From: Saccharothrix algeriensis
GTDB taxonomy: Bacteria > Actinomycetota > Actinomycetes > Mycobacteriales > Pseudonocardiaceae
Reading direction: 5' to 3'
Assembly: GCF_016907655.1 (NCBI RefSeq)
Contig: NZ_JAFBCL010000001.1
Span: 5,118,001 to 5,182,000, forward strand
Length of the DNA stretch: 64,000 bases
The notes under the pieces were generated by a model, which worked only from the letters and a program-made list of their open reading frames with translations, made no database searches and was not told the origin of the DNA. Both the position numbers and the translations under genes were made by a program. Of this stretch, positions 11,210-19,990 are shown piece by piece. Position 1 is the stretch's first letter. Each line of letters begins with the position of its first letter.

Positions 11210-11340
11210 GCGCTCCACGGGTACTGTGAGCCAACTCGATCGGGTGCCAGCCTTTCGGGTGACACCCCACAGAAGTGATGACCTGCGTGCCGACGACAGG
11301 AAGAAAGCCCCCCGCCCGGACGCGACGAGCTGGAGGAGCC

Positions 11341-11667
11341 GTGCCGGTGTCCAACATCGACGAGCCGGAAGCCGCCGACATCGAACTCGGCGCGGTGCTG
11401 CACGCGCTGAGCGATCCCACCAGGCTGGCCGTCGTCCTCCAGATCGAGGCCGACGGGGAGCGCTGCTGCGGTTCCCTCGCCGTGGGCGTCGCCAAGTCGA
11501 CGCTGTCGCAGCACCTGCGCGTGCTGCGGGAGGCGGGGATCACCCGCACCAGGGCGTGCGGCAACCAGCGGTGGGTCTCGCTGCGCCGCGAGGACCTGGA
11601 CGCGCTGTTCCCGGGCCTGCTCGACGTGGTGCTCAAGGCCGCCGACCGGACCGCCGCGGTGCGGTGA
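11341..11667 (+). CDS. ArsR-family transcriptional regulator
   Basis: A 108-residue winged-helix repressor. The family core is visible: LHALSDPTRLAVVLQIE near residues 20-37, and a recognition helix region VAKSTLSQHLRVLREAGI near residues 53-70. ERCCGSLAVG contains two adjacent cysteines in the position where some ArsR proteins bind metal, but no full metal site can be assigned. The GTG at 11341 lies four bases after GGAGG, so I prefer it to upstream in-frame starts. The gene stands alone between xerD and parA. Its targets are unknown. Confidence 0.85.
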   Translation: MPVSNIDEPEAADIELGAVLHALSDPTRLAVVLQIEADGERCCGSLAVGVAKSTLSQHLRVLREAGITRTRACGNQRWVSLRREDLDALFPGLLDVVLKAADRTAAVR

Positions 11668-11761
11668 GAACCGCTCGCGCCGGCTGCGGCGGGGCACGTT
11701 GCCGGTGTGCCCCGCTGTGCCTAGGCTGCGCCCAGGCAGAGGACTAGGAATCGGGAAGGCG

Positions 11762-12736
11762 ATGTCGACACCGGAACACGCGGAACGGCCGTGGCTCCGC
11801 CCACCGCCGCCCGCGCAGGCGTCCGGTGTGCCGCGGGCCTCGGTCGAGCTGAGCCTCGCACCGCACGCCGCGCCGGCCGACGAGGACGCCTCCGAGCAGG
11901 TCGCCGGCGACATCGGGCCCACCGGGCGGCCCCTGCGCCACGTGCCCGACCCGCCGCTGGTGGCCCACCACGGCCCGGCCCGCATCCTGGCGATCTGCAA
12001 CCAGAAGGGCGGCGTGGGCAAGACCACGTCCACGATCAACCTGGGCGCGGCGCTGACCGAGTACGGGCGCCGCGTGCTGCTGGTGGACTTCGACCCGCAG
12101 GGGGCGCTGTCGGTCGGCCTCGGCGTGCACCCGCACCAGCTCGACCAGACGATCTACAACGTCATCATGGAGCGCGACGTCACCGTCCGCGACGTGATCA
12201 TGCGTACGCCGGTGGCCGGCATGGACCTGCTGCCCAGCAACATCGACCTGTCGGCGGCGGAGATCCAGCTGGTGTCCGAGGTGGGCCGCGAGCACACCCT
12301 CGTGCGCACCCTGCGCCCGGTGATCGAGCACTACGACTACGTGCTGGTCGACTGCCAGCCCTCGCTCGGCCTGCTCACGGTCAACGCGCTCGCCGCGGCC
12401 GACGGGGTCCTCATCCCGCTGGAGTGCGAGTTCTTCAGCCTGCGCGGGGTTGCGCTGCTGATAGACACCATCGAGAAGGTCAGGGAGCGGTTGAACCCGA
12501 AGCTGGAGATCACCGGGATACTCGCCACCATGTACGACCCGCGCACGCTGCACTCCCGCGAGGTCATGGCGCGGGTCGTGGAGGCGTTCGGCGACGTCGT
12601 GTTCGACACGGTGATCAACCGCACGGTCCGGTTCCCGGAGACGACCGTCGCGGGCGAGCCGATCACCCGGTGGGCGCCCCGCTCGGCGGGCGCGAAGGCT
12701 TACCGCGCGCTGGCGCGCGAGGTGATCGCCCGGTGA
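11762..12736 (+). CDS. parA: ParA/Soj-family chromosome partitioning ATPase
   Basis: A 324-residue ParA-type ATPase. An N-terminal disordered region of about 75 residues precedes the ATPase domain. The deviant Walker A motif CNQKGGVGKTTSTINLG lies near residue 80, and Walker B-like LLVDFDPQG and VDCQPSLG follow. Equivalent to Rv1708, which lies upstream of scpA/scpB in mycobacteria. This is not the oriC-linked parAB pair: no parB is beside it, and the coupled downstream gene encodes an unrelated basic protein. The ATG at 11762 follows GGGAAGGCG. The stop overlaps the next start. Confidence 0.88.
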   Translation: MSTPEHAERPWLRPPPPAQASGVPRASVELSLAPHAAPADEDASEQVAGDIGPTGRPLRHVPDPPLVAHHGPARILAICNQKGGVGKTTSTINLGAALTEYGRRVLLVDFDPQGALSVGLGVHPHQLDQTIYNVIMERDVTVRDVIMRTPVAGMDLLPSNIDLSAAEIQLVSEVGREHTLVRTLRPVIEHYDYVLVDCQPSLGLLTVNALAAADGVLIPLECEFFSLRGVALLIDTIEKVRERLNPKLEITGILATMYDPRTLHSREVMARVVEAFGDVVFDTVINRTVRFPETTVAGEPITRWAPRSAGAKAYRALAREVIAR

Positions 12737-13224
12737 CCCGACGCCCATCGCTGCCGGGCGCGTCCGAGCTGTTCCGCCTGACCGGTCCCGCGGTCCTCGA
12801 CGCCGCCGGGCCCGCGCCGCGGCCCGAGCGGCCCGCGGCGGGGCAGGCCGAGCCGGACGACGCCGCCGGTCGGGAGGCCGCCGCCCGGGAGGCCGCCGGT
12901 CGGGAAGCGGCCGGTCGGGAAGCGGCCGGCCGGGAAGCTGCCGGACAGGGCGCGCCGGGTCGGGCCGCGGCCGCGCGGCCGGCCGGCGAGGCGCACGGCC
13001 CGCGCCGGGGCACCGGCCGCCAGAAGCACTCCACCAAGATCACCGTGTACGTGTCCGACGAGGAGCTGCTCGCCCTGGAGCACGCCCGGCTGGAGCTGCG
13101 CGGCGAGCACGGCCTCGCGGTGGACCGCGGCCGGGTGGTGCGCGAGGCGATCGCGATAGTGCTGGACGACCTGGAGGAGCACGGCGGGGACTCCCCGCTC
13201 GTGCGCAGGTTGCGCGAGCGGTGA
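12733..13224 (+). CDS. repeat-containing ribbon-helix-helix-like protein between parA and scpA
   Basis: A 163-residue protein not recognised by name. The middle (residues ~45-75) is a low-complexity tract of five-residue units of the REAAG type. The C-terminal part is conserved-looking: HSTKITVYVSDEELLALEHA followed by ELRGEHGLAVDRGRVVREAI. This has the strand-helix-helix pattern of ribbon-helix-helix DNA-binding or ParG-like partner proteins. The start overlaps parA and the stop overlaps scpA, each by 4 bp, so it is embedded in a chromosome-segregation operon. A DNA-binding adaptor for ParA is inferred, not shown. Confidence 0.75.
   Translation: MTRRPSLPGASELFRLTGPAVLDAAGPAPRPERPAAGQAEPDDAAGREAAAREAAGREAAGREAAGREAAGQGAPGRAAAARPAGEAHGPRRGTGRQKHSTKITVYVSDEELLALEHARLELRGEHGLAVDRGRVVREAIAIVLDDLEEHGGDSPLVRRLRER
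12867..12945 (+). repeat. 15-bp in-frame tandem repeat (REAAG coding)
   Basis: About five imperfect copies of a 15-bp unit such as GCCGGTCGGGAAGCG encode REAAG-type pentapeptides inside the gene between parA and scpA. The period is a multiple of three, so copy-number change would keep the frame. Confidence 0.7.
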
Positions 13225-14060
13225 GCGGTGCCGCCCCCGCCGACGAGGTGCCCGCCGCAGAGGCGCCCGACGGCCGCTTCAAGGTCAAGCTGACCAACTT
13301 CGAGGGCCCCTTCGACCTGCTGCTCCAGTTGATCTCGCAGCACACCCTCGACGTGACCGAGGTGGCGCTGCACCAGGTCACCGACGACTTCATCGCGCAC
13401 ACCCGCGCGCTGGGCGACGGCTGGGACCTGGACGAGACCACCGAGTTCCTGGTCATCGCGGCGACCCTGCTCGACCTCAAGGCGGCCCGGCTGCTGCCCC
13501 AGGGCGACGTGGAGGACGAGGACGACCTGGCGCTGCTGGAGGCGCGCGACCTGCTGTTCGCGCGGCTGCTGCAGTACCGGGCGTACAAGCAGGTCGCGGC
13601 GCTGTTCGGCGAGCTGGAGCAGGGCGCGCACCGCCGCTACCCCCGCTCGGTGGCGCTGGAGGCGCGCTACGAGGGCCTGCTGCCCGAGGTGATGCTCGGC
13701 GTGGACGCCCGGCGCTTCGCCGACGTCGCCGCCGCGGTGTTCCGGCCCAGGCCGCCCCGGACGGTGTCCACCGAGCACGTCCACCAGCACCGGGTCTCGG
13801 TCCGCGAGCACGCCGGGCTGCTGCGGGAGCTGCTGGCGCGGCGGGGGACCACGACGTTCGCCGAGGTCGTCGCCGACTGCACCGGGACGATGGAGGTCGT
13901 CGCCCGGTTCCTGGCGCTGCTGGAGCTGTACCGGGAGCAGGTGCTGGCGTTCGAGCAGCCCGACCCGCTGGGCGAGCTGCGCATCACGTGGGTCGGCGGC
14001 CCGGTCGAGGAGGCCGGGGACCGCGACGAGGACCGCGACGAGGACGAGGAGTACGGGTGA
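13221..14060 (+). CDS. scpA: segregation and condensation protein A
   Basis: The kleisin subunit of the bacterial SMC-ScpAB condensin. The 279-residue protein begins with a short disordered segment, then the family core FEGPFDLLLQLISQHTLDV near residues 31-49, TEFLVIAATLLDLKAARLLP and a C-terminal winged-helix part. The N-terminal SMC-neck binding region and C-terminal cap-binding region are both complete. Start and stop each overlap neighbouring genes by 4 bp. The acidic tail (EDRDEDEEYG) is unremarkable in this phylum. Confidence 0.93.
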   Translation: MSGAAPADEVPAAEAPDGRFKVKLTNFEGPFDLLLQLISQHTLDVTEVALHQVTDDFIAHTRALGDGWDLDETTEFLVIAATLLDLKAARLLPQGDVEDEDDLALLEARDLLFARLLQYRAYKQVAALFGELEQGAHRRYPRSVALEARYEGLLPEVMLGVDARRFADVAAAVFRPRPPRTVSTEHVHQHRVSVREHAGLLRELLARRGTTTFAEVVADCTGTMEVVARFLALLELYREQVLAFEQPDPLGELRITWVGGPVEEAGDRDEDRDEDEEYG

Positions 14061-14845
14061 GCGAGCCGGAGACCACCGCCGAACCGCAGTCCGGGCTGTT
14101 CCCCGCCCCCGACGCCGGACCCGCGGCCGACCCCGCGGCCGGCGACGCGCCCGGGCCGGGCACCGCGCCCGGCCCGGCGACGGCGAGCGGTCCGGGCCCC
14201 CGAGGCGGCGCGGGGGCGCGCAACGGCGCCAAGGCCCGGCGCGGCGCGAAGGCCCGGGGCGCCGGCGACCCCGAGGACGCCGAGGACGCCGGGCTGCCCG
14301 ACCTCACCGACGACCGCGAGTTCGAGGGCGCGCTGGAGTCCGTCCTGCTCGTCGTGGACAGCCCGATCGACGAGAAGCAGCTCGCCGGCGTGCTGGAGCA
14401 GCCGGTGAGGCGCGTCACCCGGGCCCTGCGCGCGCTGGCCGCCCGCTACACCGAGAGCGGCAGCGGCGTCGACCTGCGTAGAATCGGGGACGGCTGGCGG
14501 TTCTACACGCGGGACCGCTTCGCGCCATTCGTGGAGAAGCTGCTGCTGGACGGGCAGCGGGCCAAGCTCACCAGGGCGGCCCTGGAGACCCTCGCCGTCA
14601 TCGCCTACCGGCAGCCCGTCACACGGGCCCGGGTCGCGGCGGTGCGCGGGGTGAACGTCGACGGGGTGATCCGCACGCTGGTCGCGCGCGGGCTCATCGC
14701 CGAGGCGGGCGCGGACCCCGACACGGGTGGCATCCTCTACCGCACGACCGAACTGTTCCTGGAGCGGTTGGGGCTGTCGTCGCTGGACGACCTGCCGCCG
14801 ATCGCCCCCCTCCTGCCCGAAGTGGATGCGATCGACGATGTCTGA
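14057..14845 (+). CDS. scpB: segregation and condensation protein B
   Basis: The dimeric winged-helix subunit of the SMC-ScpAB complex. The core starts near residue 85 (EGALESVLLVVDSPIDEKQL). It contains SGSGVDLRRIGDGWRFYTR and ALETLAVIAYRQPVTRA, typical of ScpB. The first ~80 residues are an Ala/Pro/Gly-rich disordered extension with basic ARNGAKARRGAKARG stretches. Bacterial ScpB is usually near 180-200 residues, so the 262-residue length reflects this extension. The GTG overlaps the scpA stop. The 3' end overlaps rluB by 8 bp. Confidence 0.92.
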   Translation: MSEPETTAEPQSGLFPAPDAGPAADPAAGDAPGPGTAPGPATASGPGPRGGAGARNGAKARRGAKARGAGDPEDAEDAGLPDLTDDREFEGALESVLLVVDSPIDEKQLAGVLEQPVRRVTRALRALAARYTESGSGVDLRRIGDGWRFYTRDRFAPFVEKLLLDGQRAKLTRAALETLAVIAYRQPVTRARVAAVRGVNVDGVIRTLVARGLIAEAGADPDTGGILYRTTELFLERLGLSSLDDLPPIAPLLPEVDAIDDV

Positions 14846-15578
14846 CCAGGGACCCGAAGGGATTCGGCTCCAGAAGGTGCTCGCCAAGGCGGGCATCGCC
14901 TCACGACGCGTGGCCGAGGAGCTGATCGAGCTCGGCCGCGTCCAGGTGGACGGCGAGGTCGTGCGCGAGCAGGGCCGCCGGATCGACCCCGAGACGGCCG
15001 TCGTGCACGTGGACGGCGTGCGGGTGGTGCTCAAGGACGACGTGATCACCCTCGTGCTGAACAAGCCGCGCGGCGTGCTGTCCACGATGCACGACGAGAC
15101 GCACCGCCCGTGCGTCGGCGACTACCTGGTCAACCGCAAGGAGCGCCTGTTCCACGTCGGCCGGCTGGACGCCGACACCGAGGGCCTGCTGCTGCTGACC
15201 AACGACGGCGACCTCGCGCACCGGCTGATGCACCCGTCCTACGCGGTGCCCAAGACCTACCTGGCCGAGGTGCCGGGCCCGGTGGCCAAGGACGTCGGCA
15301 AGCGGCTGCGCGCCGGCATCGAGCTGGAGGACGGCCCGGTCCGGGTCGACTCGTTCAAGCTGGTGTCCTCCGCGCCCGGCCGGGCGCTGGTGGAGGTCGT
15401 GATCCACGAGGGCCGCAAGCACATCGTGCGCCGGCTGCTGGACGCGGTCGGGCACCCGGTGCAGAGCCTGGTGCGCACCGCGGTCGGCGAGGTCCGGCTC
15501 GGCAACCAGCGCCCCGGTTCGATGCGGGTGCTCAACCGCCAGGAGGTCGGCTCCCTGTACAAGGCGGTCGGCCTGTAG
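14838..15578 (+). CDS. rluB: 23S rRNA pseudouridine synthase, RluB/RsuA family
   Basis: A 246-residue pseudouridine synthase that modifies large-subunit rRNA. It has an N-terminal S4 RNA-binding domain (IRLQKVLAKAGIASRR, residues ~9-24). The catalytic core holds the RLD motif in HVGRLDADTEGLLLLTND, where the Asp is the catalytic residue, and KTYLAEVPG follows. The ATG at 14838 overlaps the scpB end by 8 bp; the same order (Rv1711 after scpB) occurs in mycobacteria. A strong hairpin follows the stop, ending this operon. Confidence 0.92.
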   Translation: MSDQGPEGIRLQKVLAKAGIASRRVAEELIELGRVQVDGEVVREQGRRIDPETAVVHVDGVRVVLKDDVITLVLNKPRGVLSTMHDETHRPCVGDYLVNRKERLFHVGRLDADTEGLLLLTNDGDLAHRLMHPSYAVPKTYLAEVPGPVAKDVGKRLRAGIELEDGPVRVDSFKLVSSAPGRALVEVVIHEGRKHIVRRLLDAVGHPVQSLVRTAVGEVRLGNQRPGSMRVLNRQEVGSLYKAVGL

Positions 15579-15588
15579 CGGCGCGGCC

Positions 15589-15611
15589 GGGGCGCCCGCT
15601 CCGGGCGCCCC
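15589..15611 (+). terminator. hairpin terminator after rluB
   Basis: Perfect 10-bp inverted repeat GGGGCGCCCG / CGGGCGCCCC with a 3-nt loop, starting ten bases after the rluB stop. No U-tract follows, as is common in actinobacteria. Confidence 0.7.
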
Positions 15612-15619
15612 GCACGGCG

Positions 15620-15830
15620 CCACCCGTTCTCCCGGACCCGCTCCCCGACGCGACCCCGGCCGTTCTCCGACGCGGCCCGGCCGTTCTCCCGGTTCCGCCT
15701 CCCCACGTGGCCCCGGCCGTTCTCCCGGATCCGCCCCCCGACGCGGCCCGGGCCGCTCTCCCGGATCCGCCTTCCGACGCGGCGCCACCCGCTCTTCCGG
15801 ACCCGCCTCCCGTCGCGACCCCGGCCGCTC
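15620..15830 (+). repeat. degenerate ~42-bp tandem repeats in an intergenic region
   Basis: The 484-bp gap between rluB and the ABC permease has about five imperfect copies of a unit around TTCTCCCGGATCCGCCTCCC plus GACGCGGCCC. An uninterrupted reading frame of the type PDPPPDAAPAAL passes through the repeat from rluB's end, but it has no start with a ribosome site and looks like low-complexity sequence. From about 15960 to 16060 the sequence becomes AT-richer and probably holds the transporter promoter. Confidence 0.5.
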
Positions 15831-16068
15831 CCCGGTCCTGCTCCCTGGACCGGGGACCGGCATCCGCCGACTGGCGCGCGACCCCTGCTCCACCGCCGGT
15901 CGCAGCCGCCCGCGCCCGGCTCCCGCCGCCCGGCCCGGCCCGCGCGCCGCCCCTACCGGTGAAGATTCGTGACAGTGATTTCTCGTGTACGCATTGTCGC
16001 GACGGGGGATGACTCTCTAGATTGAGCCGGGTTGGCTGGGGTTGATCAACTGGAAGTAGGCGTTGCGC

Positions 16069-16836
16069 GTGCGTGCGCTCACCCGGGGGCTGCTCGGTGT
16101 GACCGGGTTCCTCGTCGTCTGGGAGCTGTTCGGCCGTTCCGGGCTGGTCCCGCCGGCGTACCTGCCACCACCGACCGTGGTGGGGGTCGAGTTGTTCGGG
16201 CTGCTGGGTGACGAGGCGTTCCTGCGCGACGTCGTCGCCACCGTGCTGGCGCTGCTGGTCGCGGTAGGACTGTCCACCGGCATCGCCGTCCCCTTGGGAC
16301 TGGTGCTGGGCAGCGTCCCGGCCGTGCGGCACGCCACCCGCGCGGTCGTGGAGTTCCTGCGGCCGATCCCGTCGGTGGCGCTGATCCCGCTGGCGATCCT
16401 GCTGCTCGGGGTCGGCCCGGAGATGAAGATCTCGCTGGCCGTGTACGCGGCGGTGTGGCCGATCCTGTTCAACACCATCTACGCGCTCGACGAGCTGGAC
16501 CCCCTGCTCGTCGAGACGGCCCGCGCGTTCGGCACCGGCCGGGTGCGCGTGCTGTTCTCCGTGGCGCTGCCCAGCGCCCTGCCGTTCGTCCTCACCGGCA
16601 TCCGGCTGGCCGCCACGACCTGCCTGGTCGTGCTGGTCAGCGTGGAGCTGCTCGCGGGCGGGTCCGGCGGGCTCGGGCAGTTCATCATGGAGGCGCGCAG
16701 CGGCGCCGGGCGCATGGACCTGGTCCTCGCCGGGACCGTGGTCGCGGGCGTCATCGGGTTCGCGGTCAACGAGGGCCTGGAACGCGCGCAACGCCGCTGG
16801 GTCGCGTGGAGCTCGGTCACCGGGGGGCGGTCGTGA
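16069..16836 (+). CDS. ABC transporter permease, NitT/TauT type (1)
   Basis: A 255-residue inner-membrane permease of the SsuC/TauC/NrtB-like family with about six membrane helices. The cytoplasmic EAA loop, which docks the ATPase, is visible as ETARAFGTGRVRVLFSVALP near residues 150-168. The GTG at 16069 follows GGAAGTAGG at good spacing; TTG at 16063 is the alternative. Its stop overlaps the second permease by 4 bp. With the next two genes and the binding protein at 19991 it should form one importer. The substrate class (nitrate, sulfonate, aromatic acid) cannot be read from the permease alone. Confidence 0.88.
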   Translation: MRALTRGLLGVTGFLVVWELFGRSGLVPPAYLPPPTVVGVELFGLLGDEAFLRDVVATVLALLVAVGLSTGIAVPLGLVLGSVPAVRHATRAVVEFLRPIPSVALIPLAILLLGVGPEMKISLAVYAAVWPILFNTIYALDELDPLLVETARAFGTGRVRVLFSVALPSALPFVLTGIRLAATTCLVVLVSVELLAGGSGGLGQFIMEARSGAGRMDLVLAGTVVAGVIGFAVNEGLERAQRRWVAWSSVTGGRS

Positions 16837-17630
16837 CGAGGTTCCTCCAGCGCTGGGCGGTGTTCGCGGGCCTCGTCGTGGTCTGGGAGCTGGCCACCCG
16901 GTTCGCCGACGACTCGTTCTTCCCGCGCCCCACGGTGATCGCCGAGGCGGCGTGGGCGCTGTGGCTGTCGGGTCCGGCCGACCGGCTGTTCCTGACCGAC
17001 GCGGTGTTCGAGCACGTGCTGCCGAGCATCGGCAGGCTGCTCGCCGGGTGGGGCATCGCCGCCCTGGTCGGCGTCTCGCTCGGCGTGGCGCTGGGCCGTT
17101 CCGCGACGGCCCTGGAGTTCGCCGGGCCCCTGCTGACGTTCCTGCGCTCCATCCCGCCGCCGGCGCTGGTGCCGGTGTTCCTGCTGGTGTTCAGCATCGG
17201 CACGCAGATGCAGCTGGCCACGATCGTGTTCGGCGTGCTGTGGCCGATCCTGCTCAACAGCGTCGACGGCGCGCGCAGCGTCGACGCGACGAAGTACGAG
17301 ACCTCGGCGGTGTTCCGCATCCCCAAGGCGCAGTGGGTCCTCGGTGTCGTCCTGCCGGCCGCGGCACCGAAGATCTTCGCCGGGCTCCGGGTCAGCTTGT
17401 CGCTGTCGCTGGTGCTCATGGTCGTCTCCGAACTGGTCGGCACCGACAACGGGATCGGGTCGCAACTCCTCGTCGCCCAGCGGGAGTTCGACTTCCCCGA
17501 CATGTGGGCCGGGATCGTCCTCCTGGGAGTCCTCGGCTACGCCCTCAACACCGTGCTCCTCGCGTTCGAGCGCCGGGCCCTCGCCTGGCAGCCCAAGCGG
17601 GAGCGCACCCCCGCGACGGTGGAGGATTGA
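16833..17630 (+). CDS. ABC transporter permease, NitT/TauT type (2)
   Basis: A second, 265-residue permease of the same family; the transporter is probably a heterodimer, unlike the homodimeric SsuC/TauC systems. The EAA-type loop is SVDATKYETSAVFRIPKAQW near residues 149-168. Membrane segments begin at residues ~8-25 and recur through the protein. The GTG start overlaps the first permease as GTGA, and the ATP-binding gene follows after one base. The tail is basic and cytoplasmic. Confidence 0.88.
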   Translation: MTRFLQRWAVFAGLVVVWELATRFADDSFFPRPTVIAEAAWALWLSGPADRLFLTDAVFEHVLPSIGRLLAGWGIAALVGVSLGVALGRSATALEFAGPLLTFLRSIPPPALVPVFLLVFSIGTQMQLATIVFGVLWPILLNSVDGARSVDATKYETSAVFRIPKAQWVLGVVLPAAAPKIFAGLRVSLSLSLVLMVVSELVGTDNGIGSQLLVAQREFDFPDMWAGIVLLGVLGYALNTVLLAFERRALAWQPKRERTPATVED

Positions 17631-17631
17631 C

Positions 17632-18516
17632 ATGACCGCGATGCTCTCCGTGGCCGACCTCGGCCACACCTACCAGGCGAAGGACGGCGAGCACACCGCC
17701 ATCTCCGACCTGTCGTTCACCGTCGGCGCAGGCGAGCTGGTCTGCGTCGTCGGGCCGTCGGGCTGCGGCAAGTCGACGCTGCTGCGCACCATCTCCGGCC
17801 TGATCCGCCCCACCAAGGGCGCGGTCTCCTTGCGCGGCAACGCCGTTCGCGGTGTCCCCGAGGACCTGGCCGTGGTGTTCCAGGACTACAGCCGCTCGCT
17901 GTTCCCGTGGCTGTCGGTGCAGAAGAACGTGGAGTTCCCGCTGCGCCGCTCGATGGGGCGCGCCGCGCGCCGCGCCCGCGCCGCGGAGGCCCTGGAGTGG
18001 GTGGGGCTGTCCGGCGCCGCCCGCAAGTACCCGTGGCAGCTCTCCGGCGGGATGCAGCAGCGCGTGGCGATCGCGCGGGCGCTGGCCTACCGGCCCGCCC
18101 TGCTGCTGATGGACGAGCCGTTCGCGTCGGTGGACGCGCAGACCCGGTTCGAGCTGGAGGACCTGCTGCTGAAGGTGAAGCGGGAGCACGACACCACGGT
18201 CCTGGTGGTCACCCACGACATCGACGAGAGCGTGTACCTGGGCGACCGGATCCTGGTGCTGTCCGGGTCCCCCGCGTCGGTCGTGGCCGACCTGCCGGTC
18301 GACCTGCCCGCGCAGCGCGACCAGATCACCACGCGCGAGTCGGACGCCTTCGTGGCGCTGCGCGGGGAGGTGGCGCGGCTGCTGAACGTCGGGAAGGCCG
18401 CCGAGCGCGCGCGGGCGCGCCGCAAGGTGGCCGACCACTCCGCCGCGAAGTGGGCGGAGGCGGAGCGCGCCGAGGTTTCCCGCGTCGAGGCGCAGGACCG
18501 GGCGGCCACTTCCTGA
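17632..18516 (+). CDS. ABC transporter ATP-binding protein, NitT/TauT type
   Basis: The 294-residue ATPase energises the two permeases. It has Walker A GPSGCGKST (residues ~41-49), Q-loop VVFQDYSRSLFPW, signature LSGGMQQRVAIARAL, Walker B LLLMDEPFASVD and the H-loop VVTHDIDE. The ATG follows GGAGGATTGAC. About 40 extra charged residues at the C-terminus (RARARRKVADHSAAKWAEAE) go beyond the usual SsuB length and are of unknown role. The gene ends convergently with pobA, with a shared terminator between. Confidence 0.93.
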   Translation: MTAMLSVADLGHTYQAKDGEHTAISDLSFTVGAGELVCVVGPSGCGKSTLLRTISGLIRPTKGAVSLRGNAVRGVPEDLAVVFQDYSRSLFPWLSVQKNVEFPLRRSMGRAARRARAAEALEWVGLSGAARKYPWQLSGGMQQRVAIARALAYRPALLLMDEPFASVDAQTRFELEDLLLKVKREHDTTVLVVTHDIDESVYLGDRILVLSGSPASVVADLPVDLPAQRDQITTRESDAFVALRGEVARLLNVGKAAERARARRKVADHSAAKWAEAERAEVSRVEAQDRAATS

Positions 18517-18534
18517 CCGCACCGCGGAATGCGC

Positions 18535-18597
18535 GCGGGCGGGTGATTCCCGACCGGCCGGGCCGGGCGCCCGGCGGGTCGGAAACCACTCGCCCGC
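18535..18597. terminator. bidirectional terminator between ABC ATPase and pobA
   Basis: A long imperfect stem pairs GCGGGCGGGTG with CACTCGCCCGC-like sequence, and an inner arm ATTCCCGACC pairs with GGTCGGAAA, between two convergent genes. Confidence 0.6.
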
Positions 18598-18600
18598 CTT

Positions 18601-19803
18601 TCAGGGACCCACGTAGTTCTGGGCGAAATACCCCGCGGACGAGCGGGACGCGATCAGGTGCTCCAGCCGCGCCTGCCCCAAACGGCTCAGGAACGGCTCC
18701 GGCGAGCGGTGGATCATGAACACCATCCACTGCGAGAACTCCTGCGCACGCCACACCCGCCGCAGGCACACGTCCGAATAGGACCGCAGGCCGCTGTCGT
18801 CGCCGGAGCGGTGGTGGGCGGTGAGGGCGGCGGCCAGGACTTCCGCGTCGTGCAGCGCGAGGTTCATGCCTTTCGCGCCCACCGGGGTGATGATGTGCGC
18901 GGCGTCGCCGAGCAGGTAGAGGCGGCCGTGGTTCATCGGTTCCACGACGTGGCTGCGCATGTCCAGGATGCGCTTCTCGACGATGCGGCCCTCGGTCAGG
19001 GACCAGTCGGAGTCGCGCAGCGCCAACCGCTTGCGCAGTTCGGCCCAGACCCGCTCGTCCGGCCAGGCGTCCACCGACTCGCCCACCGGCACCTGGAGGT
19101 AGTAGCGCGAGACCGTCGGGCTGCGGAGCATGTGCCCGGCGAAGCCGTCCGGGTGCAGCGCGTAGATCACCTTGTGCGTCGACGGCGGCGCCTCGGCCAG
19201 GATCGACAGCCACTCGATGCCGTGCTGGTGCGAGAACTCCTGGACCGCGCCGGCCGGGATGCTGCGCCGCGTCACGCCGTGGAAGCCGTCCGCGCCGGCG
19301 ATGAACGAGCACTCCAGCCGCTGCGCCCGGCCGTCGGCGGAGGTCCAGGTCAGGCTCGGGCAGGGGGTGTCGACGCCGTGCACCGCGACGTCGGTGACGC
19401 CGAACCGGATGTCGCCGCCCGCGGCGGTGTAGGCGCCGACGAGGTCCTTCACGACCTCCTGCTGCGGGTAGACGTAGTGGGTCTGCCCGTCGTAGAGCGA
19501 CGAGTAGTCGACCTCGTGCGCCCGCCCGTCGACCCGGAACTCGCAGGCGCCGTGGCGATCGGCCTCCCGGAGCAACCGGTCGGCCAACCCGTGCCGCGCC
19601 AGCATCTGCACGGCGCGGTGCTCGATGACGCCCGCGCGCGGGCGGTTCTCGATGTGCTCACGGGTGCCGCGTTCCAGCACCACACAAGGGATTCCGGCTT
19701 GCCCGAGCAGGTTTCCCAGCGTCAGCCCGGCCGGTCCCGCGCCGACGATCCCCACCGGCCGGCCGTTGCTCTGTCCGGCCCATTCCCCAACACGATCGCT
19801 CAC
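18601..19803 (-). CDS. pobA: 4-hydroxybenzoate 3-monooxygenase
   Basis: A flavin hydroxylase turning 4-hydroxybenzoate into protocatechuate, the entry to the beta-ketoadipate route. The FAD dinucleotide motif VGIVGAGPAGLTLGNLL is near residue 20. Family segments follow: RAGVIEHRAVQML, YVYPQQEVVKDL, and GRLYLLGDAAHIITPVGAKG (second FAD motif). I chose the GTG at 19803, giving 400 residues, close to the usual ~394; an in-frame GTG at 19845 would add 14. No protocatechuate dioxygenase genes are in the window. It lies divergently between the transporter ATPase and its binding protein, which ties the two functions together. Confidence 0.88.
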   Translation of the reverse strand: MSDRVGEWAGQSNGRPVGIVGAGPAGLTLGNLLGQAGIPCVVLERGTREHIENRPRAGVIEHRAVQMLARHGLADRLLREADRHGACEFRVDGRAHEVDYSSLYDGQTHYVYPQQEVVKDLVGAYTAAGGDIRFGVTDVAVHGVDTPCPSLTWTSADGRAQRLECSFIAGADGFHGVTRRSIPAGAVQEFSHQHGIEWLSILAEAPPSTHKVIYALHPDGFAGHMLRSPTVSRYYLQVPVGESVDAWPDERVWAELRKRLALRDSDWSLTEGRIVEKRILDMRSHVVEPMNHGRLYLLGDAAHIITPVGAKGMNLALHDAEVLAAALTAHHRSGDDSGLRSYSDVCLRRVWRAQEFSQWMVFMIHRSPEPFLSRLGQARLEHLIASRSSAGYFAQNYVGP

Positions 19804-19990
19804 CGAGTACCCCAACCTCTGGACAGCCTGTGCAAAGATGCTCACCGAAGGTAGTGGATCAGCCTTCGAGAGTCGGTCGACCGGGCTCTTGCCGAACCAC
19901 CCGGGTCACTTTGAGTGGTTCCGCAGCGGCTCCGCGTCGCCCGTGCATCCTGCCCCCGCAATGTCGCCACTCCAACAGGAGATGCCCCCC

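Noticed and set aside
11762-12736. Plasmid partition ParA
   Set aside because: Neighbours scpA, scpB and rluB place it as the chromosomal Rv1708 type; no parB or centromere-like repeats follow.
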